A DNA stretch of 64,000 bases, from NCBI GenBank assembly GCA_037953745.1, contig JBAKBP010007117.1, forward strand, positions 1-64,000. Direction: 5' to 3'. The number at the start of each line of letters is the position of its first letter. The stretch's first letter is position 1. The notes beneath the pieces are model-generated. The model saw only the letters and a list, made by a program, of their open reading frames with translations. It searched no databases and was not told the DNA's origin. The position numbers and the translations under genes are program-made. The DNA comes from Lithodes maja (lineage: Eukaryota; Arthropoda; Malacostraca; Decapoda; Lithodidae). Shown here piece by piece: positions 1 to 11,526 of this stretch.

Positions 1-54
1 GTACGTCTGGCAGTGTGGTGCTAGGGTGGGGACTGTCTGTGGCTATGTCTCCCC
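1..54. other. Left edge, unassigned
   Basis: Similarity to the reverse transcriptase of element A stops at about position 55-65. These 54 bases do not continue into the RNase H region that follows RT in the related element C. Element A is therefore broken or rearranged here. Nothing else is recognisable. Confidence 0.5.
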
Positions 55-575
55 CTATGTCAGCGCCCCGATGTGCTCGCAATGGCTCTCAAAGTCATCG
101 TCGTAAATTATCACATCATCCAGATAAACGGTGCAGTTAGGGGTCTCCGCCACTAACTCGTTCATCAGGCATTGGAAAGTTGCAGGTGCATTCTTCAGCC
201 CATACGGCATAACGTTGCAACGGTAAGTATTCCCATCCACCACAAACCCGCACACCTGCTTCGCCCGCTCAGACAACGGCACCTGCCAGTAACCCTTGAC
301 AAGATCCACCTTGGTGAGGTAACGTGCACACCCGATCTTATCAACACTGTCATCTATGCGGGGAAGAGGGTAGGCATTGGTGGGAGTTAAACCGTTCAAC
401 CGCCTGAAGTCAATGCAAAACCTGACCTTGCCATCTGGTTTGGGCTGCAGAGTGACGGGAGATGTCCACCTAACTGCCCCTTTTTCTATCAGTCCTCTCT
501 CCAACATGTAGCCTAACTCCGCTCAGAGAGCCGGAAGTTTAATGGGAGGTACACGATAAGGCACTGATTTAAAGG
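55..575 (-). pseudogene. Element A reverse transcriptase fragment
   Basis: RT palm of a Ty3/gypsy-type polymerase. Visible in order on the minus strand are RFCIDFRRLNGLTPTN, VDLVKGYWQVPL (motif A, with its aspartate) and MPYGLKNAPATFQ. The catalytic YLDD box is at 115-126, followed by VIIYDDD. The frame is open from about 507 to 55. A frameshift near 510-575 separates it from the preceding linker, and a stop follows soon after FESHCEH, where element C continues into the RT thumb and RNase H. It is a remnant of the enzyme that copies element RNA into DNA in cytoplasmic particles. Confidence 0.9.
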
Positions 576-1203
576 GGGGTGGTCTCCAACGTCCACATCA
601 TGCACCGCATGAGTTGTGAGGCCTGGGTGCTCGGCAAACACAGTGGGGTATGAACAGAATAGGTGCTTGATCGCTGCACGCTGTTGCTCAGGCAGGTGCT
701 CTAGTGCCTCAACAGCCACCTGGTTCGTGTTCCCCGCCCACTGATCCGCCGAGACATGACAATCCCAGCTCTCCTCCACCTGTGCCTCACTGCCCCCCTC
801 TCCTTCTCCACCTTGGCCGTTGCAAGCCAACACAGGGACAGTAGGCTGCTCAGGTGGGCGCTTCCCAAACTCTTTTAGCAGGTTCACATGACAGAGCTGA
901 TTTTTCTTCCGCCTATCCGGAGTAGCCACAAGCTAATCTAGGTCAGACAACTTGCGCACGACCTTGTAAGGACCGACAAACTTAGCCGACAGGGGATGGC
1001 CTACTAAGGGCAATAAGACCAAAACCTCCTGTCCAACCACAAACTCCCAGAGCTTTGCCTTAGTGTCATATCGATCCTTTATCAAGGCCTGATTATCTAC
1101 CAAATTTCTCCCTGCCAACTCCAGGCTCTTCAGCATCCTGTCTCTACTCTCGAGGGCATACTTAATTAGAGAACATGGCTGCATAGTCCCTTCCCAGATT
1201 TCT
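576..1203 (-). pseudogene. Element A integrase C-terminus (GPY/F) and IN-RT linker
   Basis: This continues the integrase after the MITE insertion: KEIWEGTMQ, then KDRYDTKAKLWEF, then the GPY/F-type motif SAKFVGPYKVV at about 960-1000. After SDLD there is a TAG where element C has a Tyr codon, a single-base nonsense at about 930-932. Beyond it the same frame continues as VATPDRRKKNQLCHVN and an acidic linker (GGEGEGGSEAQ). The linker leads into the RT N-terminus, where it frameshifts near 575. The GPY/F module is typical of Ty3/gypsy integrases. Here it lies before RT, not at the end of pol, which is the diagnostic gene order of this group. Confidence 0.85.
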
Positions 1204-1207
1204 TTAA

Positions 1208-1847
1208 CCCGGCAAGCGCGATAGGCCTCACGGAAGGCTTCCTATAGGGAACGCGATAGGCCTCACGGAAGCAAGACCATAAAAAAAGCTTTCCCCCCAA
1301 AAAAAGGGCCTATCAAAACAAAGGAATTTGTCTCTAGGTGAGATAATTCCCCTCCAGTACTCATCCATGTAAATCTCACCCACCCCCCTCCCCTCCTTCC
1401 CCACCTTATTCCCCCCTCCCTCCCCTCCTCAATTATCACCTATTTTCCCTCTTATTATCATCATTTATCGGTTATTTTTCTCTCCCGCGATAATGTAGCA
1501 CAAGTGGGTTGCAGAAAAGATCGTTATGTAACACCCAGACACCGGCCCACACCGCCCCGCTCGTCTCAGTTACCTCACAGACAGCGAGAGAGGAGGGTTG
1601 CCTGTGGCTCTCTCTCGCCTGAGATTATGACCGGGTGGCCAATATCTTCGTTTTTCACCACCCAAATGCTTTTCCCACTTATTTTAGCACTCTTGAAGGT
1701 TCATATATACATCATATATGTAAAATAAAAGCATACCGAAAACAAATAATGCTCTATATTGTAAATATAACTAATTCTGTCAGAATCCAAGGCTAGAAAT
1801 GCACAAATAACTACCCTAGCCCCTAGGTCTATTTAGCGCTTGTCAGG
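1208..1847. mobile_element. TTAA-flanked piggyBac-type MITE inside element A integrase
   Basis: A 640 bp insert is bounded by TTAA at 1204-1207 and again at 1848-1851. The ends are imperfect inverted repeats: left CCCGGCAAGCGC and, on the other strand from the right, CCTGACAAGCGC. Removing the insert plus one TTAA leaves a 26-base stretch that aligns gap-free to the same place in element B and joins the integrase frame (GPLSM to KEIWEGT). No transposase is encoded and the interior is AT-rich. The TTAA duplication and CC-initial ends are the signature of piggyBac-superfamily transposition. This copy is a non-autonomous passenger. Confidence 0.9.
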
Positions 1848-1851
1848 TTAA

Positions 1852-3660
1852 CCATGCTCAGAGGACCTCTAACCTGATGGCCGAAAACTAGCTCGTTGGG
1901 GCTAAACCCAGTGCTCTCTCCAGGTCCCTCTCTTGCCGCAAACAAAACGTACGGGAGCCCCAGGTCCCAATCCTTGCCGTTCTGCAAACAATAGCACAGC
2001 AACATGCTTTTCAAAGTGGAATGCCATCTTTCCAACACCCCTTGACTCTCTGGGTGATAAGCTGAAGAGACAACTGTACGAATCCCATGTTGCTGCATGG
2101 TCTGTTTGAAGAGTGTGGACGTGAAATTCGACCCTTGGTCCCACTGAATTTCCTGCGGGTACCCGTACCTCGAGCAATATAACAGCAAATTTCGCACAAC
2201 AGTTTTAGACTTGCCATTTCTCATAGGGTATGCATCAGGGTAGCGAGTGGAGACATCCATGAGGGTTAGCAAAAACCTGTTACCTGCACTAGTGGGAGGC
2301 AGAGGGCCTACCATGTCGATGATAACTTTGCTGAAGGGCGGACCAATAGCAGGCACTGGGTGCAACGGAGCCTTAGGTATGCTCTGATAGGGCTTTCCCA
2401 CCCTCTGGCAGGTACCACACATCGCCACCCATGCCGAAACTTGGACTTTAATACCTGGCCACCAGAACAACCTAGATAACGAAACCAACGTTTTTCTCAC
2501 ACCCAAGTGACCTGCCAATGGAACATCATGCGCCAACCGCAACAGGCTATCACGACACTTCTCAGGAACCACCAACTGGTCAACCACTCTTGCCCCACCA
2601 TCCCAACTACGTCTGGGATCCAAAAAACGGCGGTACAGGATTCCCCCAACATGAAAAAAATCTCCCGTCTTTGCATCCCCGTCCTCGTCGAGTTCAATCG
2701 CCCCGTTCCCACAACTCTCAAGCCCCGGATCTTCCACTTGCAACCGACATATATCCGAGGGTGCCAACCTATCTAAGTGCTCCTGAAGCAACTTGTGGCC
2801 ACCCCCAATACTATGCTGCTCAAGCCTTGCCTGCTTCGCCTGGGAACGTTTCTGTCGCGGAGTGCTATCACGCCCAACCATGTCGCTAGGGGGGACAGGT
2901 TCTGGGGCCACTCCGGACCTCATAATGGGTGCAAGTACCGAGTCACCAAGGAGTGTCGCTGGATCCAAACTCTCAACCCGATCAGCCTTGACTTTCTCCT
3001 TCCGACCCTTCCTCCGCTGGCCTAGAACTTGGGTACTAGGCTGTGACACCTGAGAGGACTGAGACCTGGTGACAGCACAAGCCATCTGCGGCATCTGACA
3101 CCTCTTCAGCCACTCTTGCCCCTCCCTACTCGTGTCGGCCGCCCTCTCGGCAACGACTAAGGGTGGCACCTCGGAAGTGGGCACCGCAAAGTCGTTGCCG
3201 AGAAGGAGGTCGACCCCCTCAACTGGCAATTTCTCCACTACACCCACATCCAACTCCTGTGTCACACCGTCTACCTCAAGCTCCACTCTGACCAGCGGGT
3301 AAGACCGCGTAGCATTGATGCCTTGAACCACCACAACCCGAGCCGCGTTAATTGGCTTGCCACTGAAATTCTTAACAAGTGTCTGGGAAGCGCCCGTATC
3401 ACGCAACAACTCAAGCATATGCCTCACACCAGCCCACATCACAGTGCCATGCCCCCTATGACCACAAAAAACATCACGGACAGGTGACGAGCCCTCCTGC
3501 TGCTTCTGCACCGGCGATGACTTCGCAACCGACTGTTTACCTCGGGCAAACGCGGAAGACCTCAAAGACACGCCAATGTTGCTCACTAGTGACACCACTG
3601 CTGTAGGCGGTGTGCTCGGACATGAGCGCGCAATATGGGGCATATTGCGCTTATTCTTAT
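1852..3660 (-). pseudogene. Element A protease-integrase region
   Basis: The frame is open for about 590 codons on the minus strand. In order it shows the distal half of the nucleocapsid zinc knuckle (HIARSC), then a retropepsin-like protease with DTGAS at about 3390-3405 and the flap-region motif GVDLLLGNDFAVP. The integrase H2C2 zinc-binding domain follows (HDVPLAGHLGVRKT ... CGTCQRVG, about 2400-2550). The integrase catalytic core comes next, with IIDMVGPLPP, DQGSNF and VLERWH, the D,D-35-E pattern. The frame is cut by the MITE at 1851. The 5' end is out of frame with gag because of a short tandem duplication in the zinc knuckle. Confidence 0.9.
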
Positions 3661-3695
3661 GACATTTATATTCTTATATTCTTATATTCTTATGA
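3656..3695. repeat. Slippage-type tandem duplication in the gag zinc knuckle
   Basis: The motif 'ttatattc' is repeated, embedded in a duplication of 'attcttatgacatttat'. It interrupts the codons between CFKCHKN and HIARSC of the CCHC knuckle and shifts the frame. B and C have an uninterrupted CYQCHKKGHFARVC at the same place, so the expansion is specific to A. Confidence 0.75.
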
Positions 3696-5056
3696 CACTT
3701 GAAACATTCCACCTCACTCTTAGACTTCCCCTGAGATGGGTAAGGGCCCTGGCCTTTCTTTAACGGGAAGGGTTTCGACTTGGGATCATAATTGGCAACA
3801 GTACTCTTGAAAGAATAATTGTTTGTGTCACTAATTCGGGGGGGGGGGGGAGGGAGTGGTTTGCCCCTTGTTACCTGCCTCAGCTGAGCTCTCTGTGCAG
3901 ACCTGCACCTGCGAATCAGTGACAACCTGAGGTCAGCCAGCTCAGCCGCCTCTTGTAAAGTTTTCGGTCGCTTTTCTTTAAGGTTAAGAGTCAAGTCACT
4001 GCCAGTACATTTAAAAAATTGTTCCAGCAACACTAGTTATTTTACTGAATCAAAAGTAGTTGCCTTCACCGACCTTAACCAATTTTCAAATGCATCTGAC
4101 AGCTCTCTAGCGTGTTCCTGGAAAGTACTCTCCTTTCTTTTTGGAACCGCCCTAAACTGCAGCTTTTAGGTCTCTGGCTGTAGCTCATACGCCCTCAGGA
4201 CAGCCTCTTTCAACAATTCGTAATTCACACAGGAATCTAGGGTCAAAGCATCGTACGCCTTGAGTGCTTTCCCCGTCAATCGTGAAGAAACAAGGGCTGC
4301 CCACTTCTCCTCGGACCATTGGTGCTCCTGGCACTTTTTCTCGAACCGGAGAAAAAATTCTGTAACTCCTAACTCATCAAATACTGGAACCAACTTAAGT
4401 AGATGCGACAGGGACTGGGCATGGGCTCGACCTCCCTGGACGACTCGGTTCCTCGTCACGTCTACACGAGTTTTCTCTAGGTCAACATCGGCACGATACC
4501 TTTCAGACTCAAACTTGCGCTCAGACTCTCGGTCACGCTGCTCAAGCTCAGACTGCTGCTTAAGTTTGGCGAGCTCGAGCTGAAACAACATCTCGGAAGA
4601 CAAACCCTGAGGAGGGGGTGCTACTATTGGGGACCCACCCCGTGAATCACCTAAAGGCATACCCAACCGCCAACGGGCATCGGCCTGCGGGAACGTACCC
4701 GGCTCCGGAGCCCGAGGGGGCGTCATGGTCGGAGTTGAGTGGAATGGGGACTGGGCCGAAGGTGCCCCAGCTCCCGCTCCATCCGAACCCCCATGCACCC
4801 CTCCCAGCACACAGGCAACCAGCTCACTTCTCGACAAACCGCTAGTACCGGGAAACCCTAAGACCGTGGCTACACACTGCAGTCCGTACCGGTCTAGCCC
4901 CGACACACGATCCGCTGACACAGGCTCCTCCAAAAATATCCGAGCATCCTCCTCATTGTTCACCACCCGAACGCCGCTTAACAACTCCACCTTCTCCACC
5001 TCCTCGCCTGCCTCTCGCACTGTGCCCTCACTATGCTCAGACCCGTCCAGTGACAT
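3661..5056 (-). pseudogene. Element A gag, three frame-breaking lesions
   Basis: The likely start is the ATG at 5056 (MSLDGSEH), close to the short N-terminus of the B/C gag. Visible are an acidic N-terminal region, a Pro/Ser-rich segment, and a charged coiled-coil stretch (LELAKLKQQSELEQ ... RESERKF) about where B/C have heptad repeats. The capsid-like core FEKKCQEHQWSEEKWAALVS follows. The lesions are a TAA after LQPET (about 4164), where C has Tyr, another in-frame stop near 4034, and a tandem duplication at 3656-3695 inside the CCHC knuckle. Gag would form the particle. This copy cannot. Confidence 0.85.
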
Positions 5057-5302
5057 GATGGAGTCAACAACAAAATTCTCAAGTCCAGACAAAAGTAGCC
5101 AAACTTTCGCGTAGCTTTATTCACCAAAAAATATTCGAAGATGTTCTTGAGTGCAATACTAGGTCACCAATAACTCCAACAAGTTCTATATATCCTCAAA
5201 ACAATGTCTACTGCCAACAATGCGAGAAATAAATTCAACCCCAAACGGCAATAAGATTTCTCCCAAAAAAAAACTGCAATATTCAGTTCACTATATTCTG
5301 GT

Positions 5303-5314
5303 CTAAGGTCGCCA
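5303..5314 (-). other. Element A primer-binding site
   Basis: On the minus strand TGGCGACCTTAG begins two bases after the LTR end. The same TGGCGACC follows the LTR in elements B, C and D. It complements a tRNA 3' end of the form ...GGTCG-CCA. A tRNA-Arg-like acceptor would fit, but that assignment is inference. Confidence 0.7.
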
Positions 5315-5316
5315 TT

Positions 5317-7141
5317 TGTTACGACCGGCACTACGAAATAAACAAGGGCACTTAATGATGGACTAGGTGATAGGCTATATCTGCAACAACAGTACGCTAA
5401 TTTCAAAACCCTCGAACTATTACGCCGGTGAACAAAAACACTAAAAACCCTTCAGAGTTAATCTACTGGTTAACGGGGTATCAATTAACTAGGTTTTAGT
5501 GCACTTCTACAAAGGCTTTCCGGTGACGGTAAAGCCAACTCACAACAGGAGTACTTACGTTACGAAAATGCTCATAAGTAATAACAATGCTTGAATAAAC
5601 TATATAAGATTTAATAAAGGAATAATTGCTTACGTTAACTTTAGTGTGAGTCAGTACTCAACACTAAACTCTTCAATGCTCTATGAAAACAGTGGAAGTC
5701 TAGTCCTAGAGCAATCAGATAAGGAATCTTCTGAAAAGGTCTGATGCTCTAAGATGCTCATTAATATAGAACAGAAATAAATGCAGGGGCAGGACACCAA
5801 AGTGTGTATCTTAAATACACCAATAAGTAGGATACATATATATAACAAGGGAGTGCAACAACTCTGTGACAGCACTAATAATAACCACTCAAAAACAATA
5901 CTTCCTTAGCCAACGTAACAGCCAAACTGGGTTGTGCACTATGCATCAACCTTGACTAAAATAAGGTGTGAATAATTCCTAAAGCATACACAATTAAAGT
6001 TAATAAACACAATGCTGTCTTCCTCACTAATAAAGTCTAGCAGTGGCATAAAAGGTACTAGGAAACTAGGCAGAGCGCAAACATGCTCGTAGCCTACTGT
6101 CTCCCCTTGAACAGATTTCACTTATGTTACTTTAAGTGACTTGGAGGCTCTCTTGGAAAGTCCAGATCTCTAGTATCTGGTCTTGCCCTGGCGCTCCACA
6201 AAGGTCAACAAAATGAGGTAGCAAGCATACAGGTAAGTATAGGCAAAAGCCCTTCACCTGTATACTGCTACACTCACAAAGGAAAATATGCACAAGGGTT
6301 ACAGGCTAGCTAGCTTCGTCGATGTTGTACAGGCTCTGACTTGCCACATACATAACTCAGACAACGACCAAAGATACCTTCCACTGTCTAGCATTAAATA
6401 ATGGGAAAGAACAGCTCAATAATTAGAAGCACCCCAATAATAGGCTACAATATGACTATGACTCTAATACTCCCTAAAACTAGTGCAAACATATATGGAG
6501 AGCTGGTGCTGGTAATACGACTGGCCGACTATGGAAGTCGTATGCAGAACCAGAAGGGATAAGTAATTGAATAAAGAGAGAAGTATGAAAAGGAAGAAGT
6601 TCAGAGAGAGAGAAACTAGTACAGGGGGTTATATGGGGGGACAGATTGCAAAGGACATGTAGGACCAAGCACGCTGTGCCAAGCTCTGCAAGAGAAACGC
6701 GACAGGAGACCCCCCAGCACCAACAAAGGCAGCGGCACCCAATCACAGACGACTATGTCACGAGGAGCAGGCATCATGTGACGCGTCAGGCCCGCCGACC
6801 ACTCACAAGCGTGGGAAACTCCTCCGAGCGAGGGAGGCAAACGTACATACACACGCACATACTACCACCTCACTGCCTACCTCGCTCTTTCTCCTTTAAC
6901 TTCACACAATGCATCTTATATTCTATGAATGATATAAAATACTTCCAAGTATCACAGACAAGAATAAAGACCACCACTGATCTGTCTGTGACAACATGAA
7001 CTCTATGAAAGAAAGAACATCGTTCTACGATTATTGTAGCCCATTTCACTGCCCTGGCGAGCGCTAGCGAGTTACGAGTGCATTCTGGCAAGCTGGCCAG
7101 CGTAACACGGCCGTCTTGCATTCTTGCGTGACGTCGACACA
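5317..7141 (-). repeat. Element A 5' LTR
   Basis: The LTR terminus TGTT...(…AACA on the element strand) lies at 5317. The other end is placed at about 7139-7141 by its similarity to the B/C LTR end and by total length (about 1.83 kb against 1.84-1.86 kb in B/C). Shared diverged blocks include the 'ctagtatctggt' region near 6165-6190 and 'ggcaaaagccctcac' near 6243. A purine-rich CT/GA stretch and a TATATAA-like sequence near 6630 lie roughly where B/C have their TATA box. The distal boundary is approximate. Confidence 0.75.
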
Positions 7142-7974
7142 GCGTCCCAGCTGAGGCAGTAGCTCACAGCCCAGTGTTGGAAAAGTTGAAAACCACCTGT
7201 TTACAAGCTTTTTTCTGCACGAACCTCTTATCTCCCACATTTATTAGGGCCTTTAGAGCATTCAGTGATAGGGACAGAGGGCCTGATGGTAATCATGATG
7301 GAAATAAATGCCTGGGACCATCAAACAGAGAGCAAGCGTACCGACACTGTCGGACGAAAGCGGGCAAATTATGCCGATGTGTAAGGCTAGCCTAGGCCTA
7401 ATGAATCATTACAAAGAAAGTTTGTGTGATAAGTTATCTTCGCATAATATGTATTTATAAGTATTCTCCTCAAAAAATATGTATTTATTAGATATATTTG
7501 GGTGGGAAATGGGTACTTTATTGGAGATTAGACGAATGTGGAAGAAAGTGTGGTACCGGTACCATCACTGACGGTAGCACACTTTGTTTCACATTCTTCC
7601 AGGTCCGTCACCGTATCTGTTTAATAATTTGGTCCATATTATTGTCATAAAGTAGGTAAAAATAATGGTTTGAGGGTCCAAGATGGCCGAGTCAGGTACG
7701 ACCTAAGCCTATTTCTCATTGAAACCTATGTTAAACACTTCCCACGTATCCGCGAAACCACGCATTCGCGGAAGGGGGCTGGTACGACATAGGCACGAAT
7801 ACTGGGAGGGCACTGTAGTTGGAATATAGAAAAAAAAAAAAAAAAAAAAAATAGATGGAAATGATGGTAAGCATCCGCCGCCGCTCCGCGTAGTGTAAAC
7901 AAGGCTGGCGGTACGCCCGAACTCTACATTCTACCCCACTAATTTTCAAACTAACATAACCGATGATTATCAAT
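7142..7974. other. Gene-free flank with a Tigger/pogo-like terminus and poly-A
   Basis: No coding sequence is recognisable. At about 7788-7808 the sequence 'tactgggagggcactgta' resembles the CAGTGC...-TA terminus of the pogo/Tigger-like element at 27576-28120. It probably marks one end of another decayed copy, whose other end I could not place. A run of about 24 A follows at 7829-7852. The rest (7142-7700) shows no repeat seen elsewhere in the window. Confidence 0.4.
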
Positions 7975-8643
7975 GATCAATCTCAGTCAGAAACGTCCAT
8001 GCTTCCCTCCCATAAGTCAATGTCGGGATTACCACACTGTCATGCAAGGACTTCTTTACTTCCATGCTGACCACCCTATTTCTTCTTACTGCTTTCAGAG
8101 TTCCTACAACGCTCTTACCCTGTTGCACTCTATCCCGCACTTCTTTATCCATAGGCCTACTCACATCTTTACTCAACACACTGCCCAAATACTTAAATGA
8201 GCTGACATTCTTCATAGCCGTTCAACCTCACCTCACACTCTATGGTTGCACCCCTTTGAAAGACCATAACATTGCTCTTACTAGCATTTACCTCCAGATT
8301 CCGTTTTTCACACACACTGTTCCAAACATATTTACCTGACCCTGCAACTCCCATTCACTATCGCTCATCAGAACTGTATTATCAGCAAACAGTAGTATTG
8401 TACTGTTCAGGCAACTTCCACTCGTTGCCTTCCCTTATCAGCGGTACACCAACATCCGCTGCTCTTCCTTGTATTTCTTTCATAACTCCATCCATATACT
8501 GTACGGGTATATATTGAACAACCATGGGGACATCACACACACCCTTGCTTTAACCCAACATTCAGATCAAAGAACTCGCTCTGTTAATTATCGACACATA
8601 CTGACACCTTTGCACCCTCATACATGCTCTTCACTGCTTTCAG
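7975..8643 (-). pseudogene. LINE-1f fragment: RT palm and post-RT region
   Basis: Minus-strand remnant of a non-LTR retrotransposon RT, matching the copies at 21.7-22.9, 23.3-24.5 and 26.0-26.6 kb. It reads KNVSSFKYLGSVLSKDVS and VVIPTLTYG (post-palm region) and, further upstream on that strand, the motif B and motif C (LFADDTV-type) regions with frameshifts. It is cut at 8643 by LTR element D. The missing continuation ('gccgtctactcc', then 'atctgctccgtatattctc') appears at 15765 and 15969, so one LINE copy was split. Confidence 0.8.
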
Positions 8644-10122
8644 TGTCACTCCCAAATGAGTTTGTAGCCTATATAATTTGTGAGTGAGTTATATTTGTAA
8701 GGCCTGTTGTGGGGGGGGGGGGGGACCCTGTGTGGGGCTAGTAGCTAGCTAGACCTTGTGGCTAGCAGGACGGCGCATGTAGTCTGTGTGGCCGGTTGGC
8801 TATTACTATAATTAATTAGTTTATTTAGCCTTTGTGCAATTATTTCGTCTATCATAAGTTTACACAATGTTGTCTTATGTTTTACTTGATTACTTTGTAT
8901 TGTTAGTGAGAGCCCAGGCTGCCTAGTTAATTGTATGTTCTGGCAGTGCCTGGAGCTTCCCTTCCTCCCTCGTCTTGGCCGTGGGAACCAGAGCGAGTGC
9001 AACAGCTTCACTCCAGTCGTAGCTCTCGCTCTGTCAACATCTCTGTTTGGTGTTGGATAGGCTTGCTTTGTGTCTCCCCTTGAATACCTCATATTTCTTT
9101 TTGGTTCTTTATTTGATTGGAGCATAGCAGGGGCTGGATTCATATTGAGCATATAGTTTTGTTTTAACATCTTTAGTTTATTAGTAAATTCTGCATTCAA
9201 TTTCTTTGGCAATCTAGAATATAAGTTTCTTTTTTACTCTTCCATGTTGTGTTCTATTATTCTGCCGCATTATATTTATATGTGCATATTATTCCTGGTT
9301 GATGTCTCTAGTGGTTTGGGGATTGGCCTGTTTATCCAGCATTTGTTGAGCTCTGGAGGACCGAGGTTGTTGGGTGGTGAGGAGGCCTGTATACTGCCAT
9401 AATAGGCTACCTTGTTTTTCCCTCCACCACACAGCATCCTCCAACTCGGGCCTTATTTAACCCTTTAAGGGTGGCAGCTAATTTCCAACCTACTAGGATA
9501 TCAACCCTTTGAGTCTTGTTTAGTTTTTTAGCAGCAATACATCTGGTGCAGTTAGGGACTAGAGGTGGAGCCTGTTACTAGGTGAGGTTGTCCCCATTGC
9601 ACTCGATTGTATTGAGCTAACCCCAGATGATGTTGTAAGCGATAAGTCATTAAAGTTGTTTATCCCTTACAACACCACCGCCGTGCTGTGCTGAAGAGAG
9701 CCACTCGGTGTATTATTAGGACATAGGCTAGGGATAATAGGCTTGGCACAGAGGTTTATTGTACTGGACTTTCCATGGGTTTTTGCTTTGTATTGTTCTC
9801 AATTCCTAAGCGATTGGGCATGATACAGAGTGTTCTGTGAGTCTAGTAGTGGTGTGGTTGGGTAATGTTGGTGGAGTATAGAATAACCTTAGAAGTTCTC
9901 TTGCATACTACACGCACTATGGAATAGACTCGGGGACAATAGATATTTTTGTGTCTCCTTGTTACTGCTTTAATAAGCAAAGAGGAAGATAACCATTTTT
10001 CCTAGAGAACCGGCGTGTCTTGGTGTTTGAGTCGGATATTAAGAGCGTGTCTGTTGCAGAGTAGTACAGTGCTGTGGGCTAGGCTATTAGAGCATCTGGT
10101 TGCCCCGGCTCCCCTCGCAACA
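8644..10122 (+). repeat. Element D 5' LTR
   Basis: It spans 1,479 bp, starts TGTCACTCCCAAATG and ends CCCCTCGCAACA. It is directly followed by G and the primer-binding site TGGCGACCTCAGGCC at 10124. It includes a G-tract at 8708-8724. At 10039-10042 it contains the intact TTAA that is occupied by a MITE in the 3' LTR. Confidence 0.9.
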
Positions 10123-10123
10123 G

Positions 10124-10140
10124 TGGCGACCTCAGGCCAG
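10124..10140 (+). other. Element D primer-binding site
   Basis: TGGCGACCTCAGGCCAG begins two bases after the LTR CA end. Its first eight bases are identical to those of elements A, B and C, which suggests the same tRNA primer. Confidence 0.7.
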
Positions 10141-10273
10141 CATAGTGTGATAGTATAGAGTTCTTGTGGTGTGAAGCAATTATATTTAGATTGCCAGTAA
10201 TTTTGCTTGCAGTTGAAAGTCTACGGACATAGTACTCTTATTTCATTAACCCGTGTCCACAACTATTGCTAAG

Positions 10274-11526
10274 ATGTCGCATGTTGATTACATTCCTGTT
10301 CATATTGTGGGGAGGGAGGACGTTTTGCAGTTTATTACAACCCATCCTAGTCAAGAAGAGGTTGCTAGCAGAAGTAGTGATGAATTAAGACGTGTGTTGG
10401 AGATGTATGGGTGGAGGTGCAGTGGTATGCTAAAGCAGAGTTCGTTCAAGAGGTGTGCAAGTTGACTGCGCTACCTAGTGGTCCTTATTTTAAAGCTAGT
10501 ACTTGTGTTGTGGATGATGGCACCATACTGCATGTGCCGCAGCATCCTAGCAGTCAGACTAGCTATTATCCTACTGGGACCCGGAGTCGACCAACAACTC
10601 CAGAAGTGCTAGGTGAGACTGCATTTAGGCAGTCTCCCCCTATTACCACAGTACCTGCCACCATGCCTCCACAGTCAGTTTTTACAACTATCCGTATGGC
10701 CCCTTCATTTGCACAGTGCTATGGTTATGCCTGTATGGCCAGTACCTTTTTTTTAATTATGCTAGCAATCCCCAGTATCCTCCTTCTTCCCCCCCATGTG
10801 TCGGGGGCCACACCCCAGCAGTTTACAAGCATAGTTGAAGGGGACATTGGGGCAAAATTAATAGAAAAGCGGTTTAAATCGGTAAGGGAAGCAGCAGTTT
10901 GGGCTGATGACTTTGCACTAGCCCAGCGTGGCAGTTGTATGGCGAGCGGTGTTGGTGACAGGAGAGACCGACCTGTGCACCAAGCAGCCAGGGTATCCGC
11001 TCGTCCCTCATCACCCAAAGTTACCACAAATGAGACACAATCTTATAATGAGGCATACCAGCGACTTGCTATGAGCATGCGCACGTGTTATTTTTGCAAA
11101 CAAGAAGGTCATATTAAACCTCAGTGTGCTAAGTGGAGGGCTACCCAGGGACCTAAGGCTGTCCTGTTGGTGGCGACATTAGGGGCGGTGCCTGTGAAAG
11201 GCAAGCCAGGTACTGGTGAGTTTGGGGGGCAGTGTTGGCCAGCGCGAAGCAGGGTAGTAAGCATTTTGCCGCCCCAGGTGGTATCACCACCTGAGCATAA
11301 CCAGACTTCCCCAGATTGGAGTTGGCCATTCGTACATGATGGATTTGTATGGGTTGGGGAGCAGACTTACCCTGTCAAGGTGTTTAGGGATACTGGTGCG
11401 CAACAATCCATGTGTCGCAACTTGACAGGGGGACCTATTAGCACGGGAGAGTTTGTTATGTGCGGGGGAATCAACAGTGAACAAAACTGTGATTTAGTCC
11501 CGGTGACCCTAGAGTGCCCACTTTAG
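10274..11526 (+). pseudogene. Element D gag to protease start
   Basis: The start is probably the ATG at 10274 (MSHVDYIP); an in-frame ATG also exists at 10253. The N-terminus runs to about 10420 and then shifts frame into EVQWYAKAEF. The coiled-coil and capsid region seen in B/C is largely missing or replaced. A short hydrophobic segment near 10735-10800 is probably not meaningful. The CCHC knuckle CYFCKQEGHIKPQC is intact at about 11086-11127. The protease active site reads DTGAQ at about 11390-11405, where A-C have DTGAS. An in-frame TAG at 11524-11526 ends this frame, and the same frame continues directly after it. Confidence 0.8.

Larger units (their letters stand above)
55..7141 (-). mobile_element. 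LTR retrotransposon A (Gmr1-like gypsy), decayed, 3' part missing
   Basis: Read on the minus strand, the order is LTR (7141-5317), primer-binding site, gag, protease, integrase, integrase C-terminus, then reverse transcriptase running toward position 55. RNase H and the 3' LTR are absent. The order integrase before RT matches elements B, C and D here and the Gmr1 group of Ty3/gypsy-like elements. The coding region carries several nonsense codons, frameshifts and a MITE insertion, so it is dead. Protein and LTR similarity to B/C is clear but diverged, so A is an older, separate subfamily. Boundaries are inferred by comparison with B/C. Confidence 0.85.

Noticed and set aside
8745..9212. 155-codon minus-strand frame, repeated at 13974-14429
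   Set aside because: Both lie inside the element D LTRs, antisense to the element, and show no protein motif. They are duplicated only because the LTR is duplicated.
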